From Kaistella montana (GTDB taxonomy: Bacteria; Bacteroidota; Bacteroidia; Flavobacteriales; Weeksellaceae), in NCBI RefSeq assembly GCF_024436175.1, contig NZ_JANFQP010000001.1:868001-932000 (forward strand): a stretch of 64,000 nucleotides of DNA. Direction: 5' to 3'. A program made the position numbers and the translations under genes. Positions 61,172-64,000 of this stretch are shown here, one piece after another. The notes below the pieces were generated by a model. The model did not search any database and was not told the DNA's origin. It saw nothing but the letters and a program-made list of their open reading frames with translations. Each line of letters begins with the position of its first letter. Within the stretch, counting starts at the first letter, position 1.

Positions 61172-62608
61172 TTGCAAGTGATTCATCAGAAATTAACACC
61201 CAAGCAGAAAGCTTTAGCCATTAATTTAGACGCCAACATTTATGGAACTTTTGCCGAAATCGGTGCAGGTCAGGAGACGGTGCGTCATTTTTTCAGAGCT
61301 GGAGGTGCATCGCAAACTATTGCGAAAGCCATGTCGGCTTATGACAAAGATTTCAGTGATGCAATTTACGGAAAAGAGCCCAAAAATAGATACGTTACAC
61401 AGAACAGACTCCGTAAAATGCTTCGCTACGAAGTTGCATTAATCGAAGAACGTTTAACAAGAGAAAACTGTCCCGGCAGAAAATTTTTTTCCTATGCCAA
61501 TACCGTAACCACCATCAATTTCAATAAAACGATGCAAGGTCACGGCTGGGTTGGGTTGCGATTTCAATTGGATGAAACAGAAGATTATAATGAAATTGTT
61601 TTTCATGTAAAATTCAAAGAAAATGATGCTACTTTACAACAAGAAACTCTTGGAAGTCTTGGAGTAAATTTAATTTATGGCGCATACAACTTGTCCGACA
61701 ATCCGCGAAAACTCATCGAGTCGCTTTATGATGATATTTCAACCGATAATGTAGAAATTGACATGATCGATTTCAGCGGACCGGCTTTCACCTATGTTGA
61801 CAACCGCTTAATGAGTCTTCAATTGGTGAAAAACGGAATGACCGATGCGGTAATTTTCAACTCCGAAGGAAATAACATGCTTCCAGCCGATATTCTTTAC
61901 AAAAAGAATATTTTTGCTGTACGCGGAAGTTTCCGTCCTGTAACATTGGTCAACATCGATATGTTCGAAAAAGGACTCGAGATGTTTATGAAAGATTCCC
62001 ATTGTGGTCACGAGCAAACGGTAGTTCTTTTCGAAATTACCATTTCCAATTTAAGAGCTGCTGGAGACATTGATGAACGCGATTTCCTTGACAGAGTGGA
62101 TGTATTAGCTAAACTTGGCTACACCGTCATCATTTCAAATTTCTCAGAATATTATCGTCTTATCGACTATTTCGCCAATTATACCAACGGTAAAATCGGA
62201 GTAGCAATGGGCGTTAACAATCTTTTGGATGTATTCGACGAAAACTATTACAAAAATCTTTCTGGGGGAATTCTAGAAGCATTCGGTAAATTCTTTAAAC
62301 AAGATATGACGGTTTATCTTTATCCTTATAAAGATCCTGAAACCCACGAATCTCTTACTTCAAACAACTTGAAAGTTCATGATAATTTGAAAGAATTATA
62401 CAAGTATTTCAAACTCAATCAGCGGATTGTTGATATTAAAAATTACAACCCCGATTACTCTGAGATCTACTCCCGAGAAATACTCAACAAAATTGCCAAT
62501 CATGAAACCGGCTGGGAAAAGCAAGTACCAGATGGCGTTTCCGATATGATCAAAGAACGCGGAATGTTTGGCTACAAGGAAGAATTAAAACTCAAAGAAT
62601 TTTCATAA
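61172..62608 (+). CDS. Conserved protein of unknown function
   Basis: A soluble protein of about 478 residues, without signal peptide or membrane segment. The start is unclear: the TTG at 61172 lies inside a -7 box (TACATTTG, 61167-61174), so the GTG at 61178 is more likely. Characteristic parts are LALNLD-like LAINLDANIYGTFAEIGAGQE, MSAYDKDFSDAIYG, QGHGWVGLRFQLD and PADILYKKNIFAVRGSFRP. Homologues seem widespread in Flavobacteriia, sometimes mislabelled as receptors. It is 11 bases upstream of the GAF gene. I do not assign a function. Confidence 0.75.
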   Translation: MQVIHQKLTPKQKALAINLDANIYGTFAEIGAGQETVRHFFRAGGASQTIAKAMSAYDKDFSDAIYGKEPKNRYVTQNRLRKMLRYEVALIEERLTRENCPGRKFFSYANTVTTINFNKTMQGHGWVGLRFQLDETEDYNEIVFHVKFKENDATLQQETLGSLGVNLIYGAYNLSDNPRKLIESLYDDISTDNVEIDMIDFSGPAFTYVDNRLMSLQLVKNGMTDAVIFNSEGNNMLPADILYKKNIFAVRGSFRPVTLVNIDMFEKGLEMFMKDSHCGHEQTVVLFEITISNLRAAGDIDERDFLDRVDVLAKLGYTVIISNFSEYYRLIDYFANYTNGKIGVAMGVNNLLDVFDENYYKNLSGGILEAFGKFFKQDMTVYLYPYKDPETHESLTSNNLKVHDNLKELYKYFKLNQRIVDIKNYNPDYSEIYSREILNKIANHETGWEKQVPDGVSDMIKERGMFGYKEELKLKEFS

Positions 62609-62619
62609 ATAAAAATAAA

Positions 62620-63069
62620 ATGTCAGAAATAAAAAAAAGACTTTCCTCCATCTTGGAAAGCCCAACTCACAATACTGAAGCTAAATTGCAGAAAATCTGC
62701 CAACTCTTGGATCAGGAAATTTCGTATTTCAACTGGACCGGATTTTACTTTAAAAACGGTGATAAAGAGGAACTCATTCTAGGACCTTATGTAGGTGCAG
62801 AAACCGACCACACCATCATTCCTTTCGGGAAAGGAATTTGCGGGCAAGTTGCAGTTTCTAACGAAACCTTTGTGGTTCCGGATGTTCACGATCAGGACAA
62901 TTATTTAAGTTGTTCCATCGATACCAAGGCTGAAATCGTGGTGCCCATCATCAAAAATGGCGAAAATATTGGTCAGATTGATATTGATTCTCATTCTTTA
63001 GATCCTTTCACCGCCGAAGACCGCGAAATGCTAGAATGGCTTTGCGACGAGATTGCGAAAATTATCTAA
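62620..63069 (+). CDS. GAF domain protein, fRMsr-like
   Basis: A 149-residue GAF protein resembling free methionine-(R)-sulfoxide reductase: FNWTGFYFKNG, IPFGKGICGQVA with Cys74, YLSCSIDTKAEIVVPI with Cys98, and IGQIDIDS. Two of the three usual catalytic-site cysteines are present; the one normally before IPFGKG is Thr/His here. It may still reduce free methionine sulfoxide, or be a ligand-binding relative. Likely co-transcribed with the preceding gene. Confidence 0.8.
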   Translation: MSEIKKRLSSILESPTHNTEAKLQKICQLLDQEISYFNWTGFYFKNGDKEELILGPYVGAETDHTIIPFGKGICGQVAVSNETFVVPDVHDQDNYLSCSIDTKAEIVVPIIKNGENIGQIDIDSHSLDPFTAEDREMLEWLCDEIAKII

Positions 63070-63087
63070 TCAGAATTATTCTAAAAT

Positions 63088-63125
63088 AAAAAAAAGTGTG
63101 GATCTATTAAAATCCACACTTTTTG
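63088..63125 (+). terminator. Terminator between convergent genes
   Basis: Stem AAAGTGTGGAT / ATCCACACTTT, T5 on the right, A-run on the left. Confidence 0.85.
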
Positions 63126-63142
63126 CTTTTATTGAAAATCTC

Positions 63143-63616
63143 TTATTTTCCAGCCAAATCAGAAATTCCTTTTTTATCTAAACGGAAAACCGTCCATTCC
63201 TCCATCGGTTTGGCTCCCAAAGCTTTGTAAAATTCAATGGAAGGCGTATTCCAATCGAGGACCGACCATTCAAAACGTCCGCAATTTTTGGCTGCTGCAA
63301 TTTTTGCCAATTCGATAAGCAGCGATTTTCCGTATCCTTTTCCGCGGTGTTCCGGCTCTACAAACAGATCTTCAAGATAAATCCCCGGCTTGCCTACAAA
63401 GGTTGAAAAATTATAAAAATAAAGCGCAAATCCAACAGGATTCTCATCTTCTTCCGCAATTAATACTTTCGCAAAATTATTGCTGAATATATTTTCTTTG
63501 AGCTCTTCCACAGAAGTGATCACATCATTCTCGAGTTTTTCGTAAACCGCTAATTTTTTAATCAAATCAAAAATAATGGGAGTATCGTTTTCTGTGGCTT
63601 TCCGGATTTTAAACAT
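63143..63616 (-). CDS. GNAT family N-acetyltransferase
   Basis: A 157-residue acetyltransferase close to diamine/spermidine acetyltransferases. Acetyl-CoA loop VEPEHRGKGYGKSLL near residue 87, GIYLEDLFV before it and ALGAKPMEEWTVFRLD at the end. Substrate likely an amine, not provable. Confidence 0.86.
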   Translation of the reverse strand: MFKIRKATENDTPIIFDLIKKLAVYEKLENDVITSVEELKENIFSNNFAKVLIAEEDENPVGFALYFYNFSTFVGKPGIYLEDLFVEPEHRGKGYGKSLLIELAKIAAAKNCGRFEWSVLDWNTPSIEFYKALGAKPMEEWTVFRLDKKGISDLAGK

Positions 63617-63678
63617 TGTTTTTTTTTATCCATCAAAAATAATCAATTTTAATGGAATTTTCGAGAGAATACCTACTT

Positions 63679-63781
63679 CATAGCCCCGATTGAACGGCAT
63701 GTTTGAGCTCTTTTTTCTTTTTGAAGGGATTTTGCGTTGGCAAAAGAAAAAAAGCGAGTAGTGAAAGCAGGAAATAGCTCC
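63679..63781 (-). ncRNA. Possible conserved flavobacterial RNA element
   Basis: On the minus strand it begins GGAGCTATTTCCTGCTTTC and ends GAACGGGGCTA-like TCAATCGGGGCTATG, with GAGCTC and a T-rich middle. This resembles an intergenic element common in Flavobacteriia, possibly the Flavo-1 RNA; recognition is from memory. It lies upstream of the E2 gene on the same strand order. Confidence 0.35.
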
Positions 63782-63786
63782 TAAAA

Positions 63787-63818
63787 AAAACCTCCGGAAA
63801 AAATCTCTCCGAAGGTTT
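63787..63818 (-). terminator. Terminator after the E2 gene
   Basis: Stem AACCTCCGG / CCGAAGGTT (one mismatch) with a minus-strand U-run of eight. Confidence 0.8.
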
Positions 63819-63840
63819 CTATGATTATTGATTTGATGTC

Positions 63841-64000
63841 TTAAATTTCAGTATTCAAATCCCAGTTCTGTAAATAATCGTGGACATGTTTCAGGAACAT
63901 TCCGCCCAGTGAACCGTCTACTACACGGTGATCGTAAGAATGCGACATGAACATCAAATTACGAATCGCAATCACATCGCCGTCTTTTGTTTCCAAAACT
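63841..64000 (-). CDS. 2-oxo acid dehydrogenase E2 acyltransferase, partial (C-terminus only)
   Basis: The last 52 codons of a dihydrolipoamide acyltransferase: VLETKDGDVIAIRNLMFMSH, then SYDHRVVDGSLGGMFLKHV with the catalytic HxxxD (His and Asp of DHRVVDG), ending LNTEI. The start lies outside the window. It may belong to pyruvate, 2-oxoglutarate or branched-chain dehydrogenase; this cannot be decided from the fragment. Confidence 0.88.
   Translation of the reverse strand, partial: VLETKDGDVIAIRNLMFMSHSYDHRVVDGSLGGMFLKHVHDYLQNWDLNTEI

Overview
The window looks like a chromosome segment of a Bacteroidota bacterium of class Flavobacteriia, most likely a Weeksellaceae member close to Chryseobacterium. 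Support comes from low GC, Bacteroidota-type promoters (TTG, about 19 bases, TAnnTTTG), a type IX secretion (type B sorting) protein, a GLPGLI protein, and the ParE/ParC, YchF, TypA, RecF and QueG sequences. No rRNA or CRISPR was seen. Three tRNA genes are present.

Layout. 1-6.2 kb: topoisomerase IV genes (parC cut by the window edge, parE), with a likely micro-gene between them, then an SDR oxidoreductase and ychF. 6.3-12.0 kb: a BlaI/BlaR1-type sensor pair with visible operators, a GLPGLI protein, a DUF465 protein and typA. 12.0-19.0 kb: an accessory region, described below. 19.3-31.5 kb: housekeeping and catabolic genes (cyanophycin breakdown pair, tsaE, alanine dehydrogenase, prephenate dehydrogenase, serine deaminase, glucokinase, queG). 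31.6-47.6 kb: a YceI-porin-YceI operon, a giant alpha-2-macroglobulin gene, recF, mtgA and a periplasmic binding protein. 48.1-51.6 kb: transaldolase followed by a small Crp/rhodanese/OsmC module with a truncated tolC; the module is flanked by a duplicated transaldolase 3' end. 51.6-60.4 kb: envelope genes (barrel protein, TPR protein, T9SS cargo). 60.4-64 kb: a repeat-rich gap, a conserved unknown gene, a GAF protein, a GNAT acetyltransferase and the C-terminus of an acyltransferase E2.

The most notable part is 12.3-18.7 kb, which has the architecture of an integron. A tyrosine recombinase on the minus strand faces away from a row of small cassettes on the plus strand. Eight cassettes each end in an imperfect palindrome closing with CCGTT, and each begins with bases complementary to the start of its own palindrome. 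That is the relation expected of integron cassettes and attC sites. Two good Bacteroidota promoters diverge between the integrase and the array; the array-facing one ends at the first cassette boundary, like a Pc promoter. The cassettes carry two unknown membrane proteins, a tiny membrane protein, two lipoproteins, a DUF6364/PIN toxin-antitoxin pair, a decayed integrase-IS91 fusion, and short non-coding cassettes with terminators. The integrase does not appear to have the insertion that marks classical IntI, so this may be an independent or early-branching integron-like system. Arrays with 11-bp periodicity flank the region, and one repeat unit recurs inverted 42 kb away.
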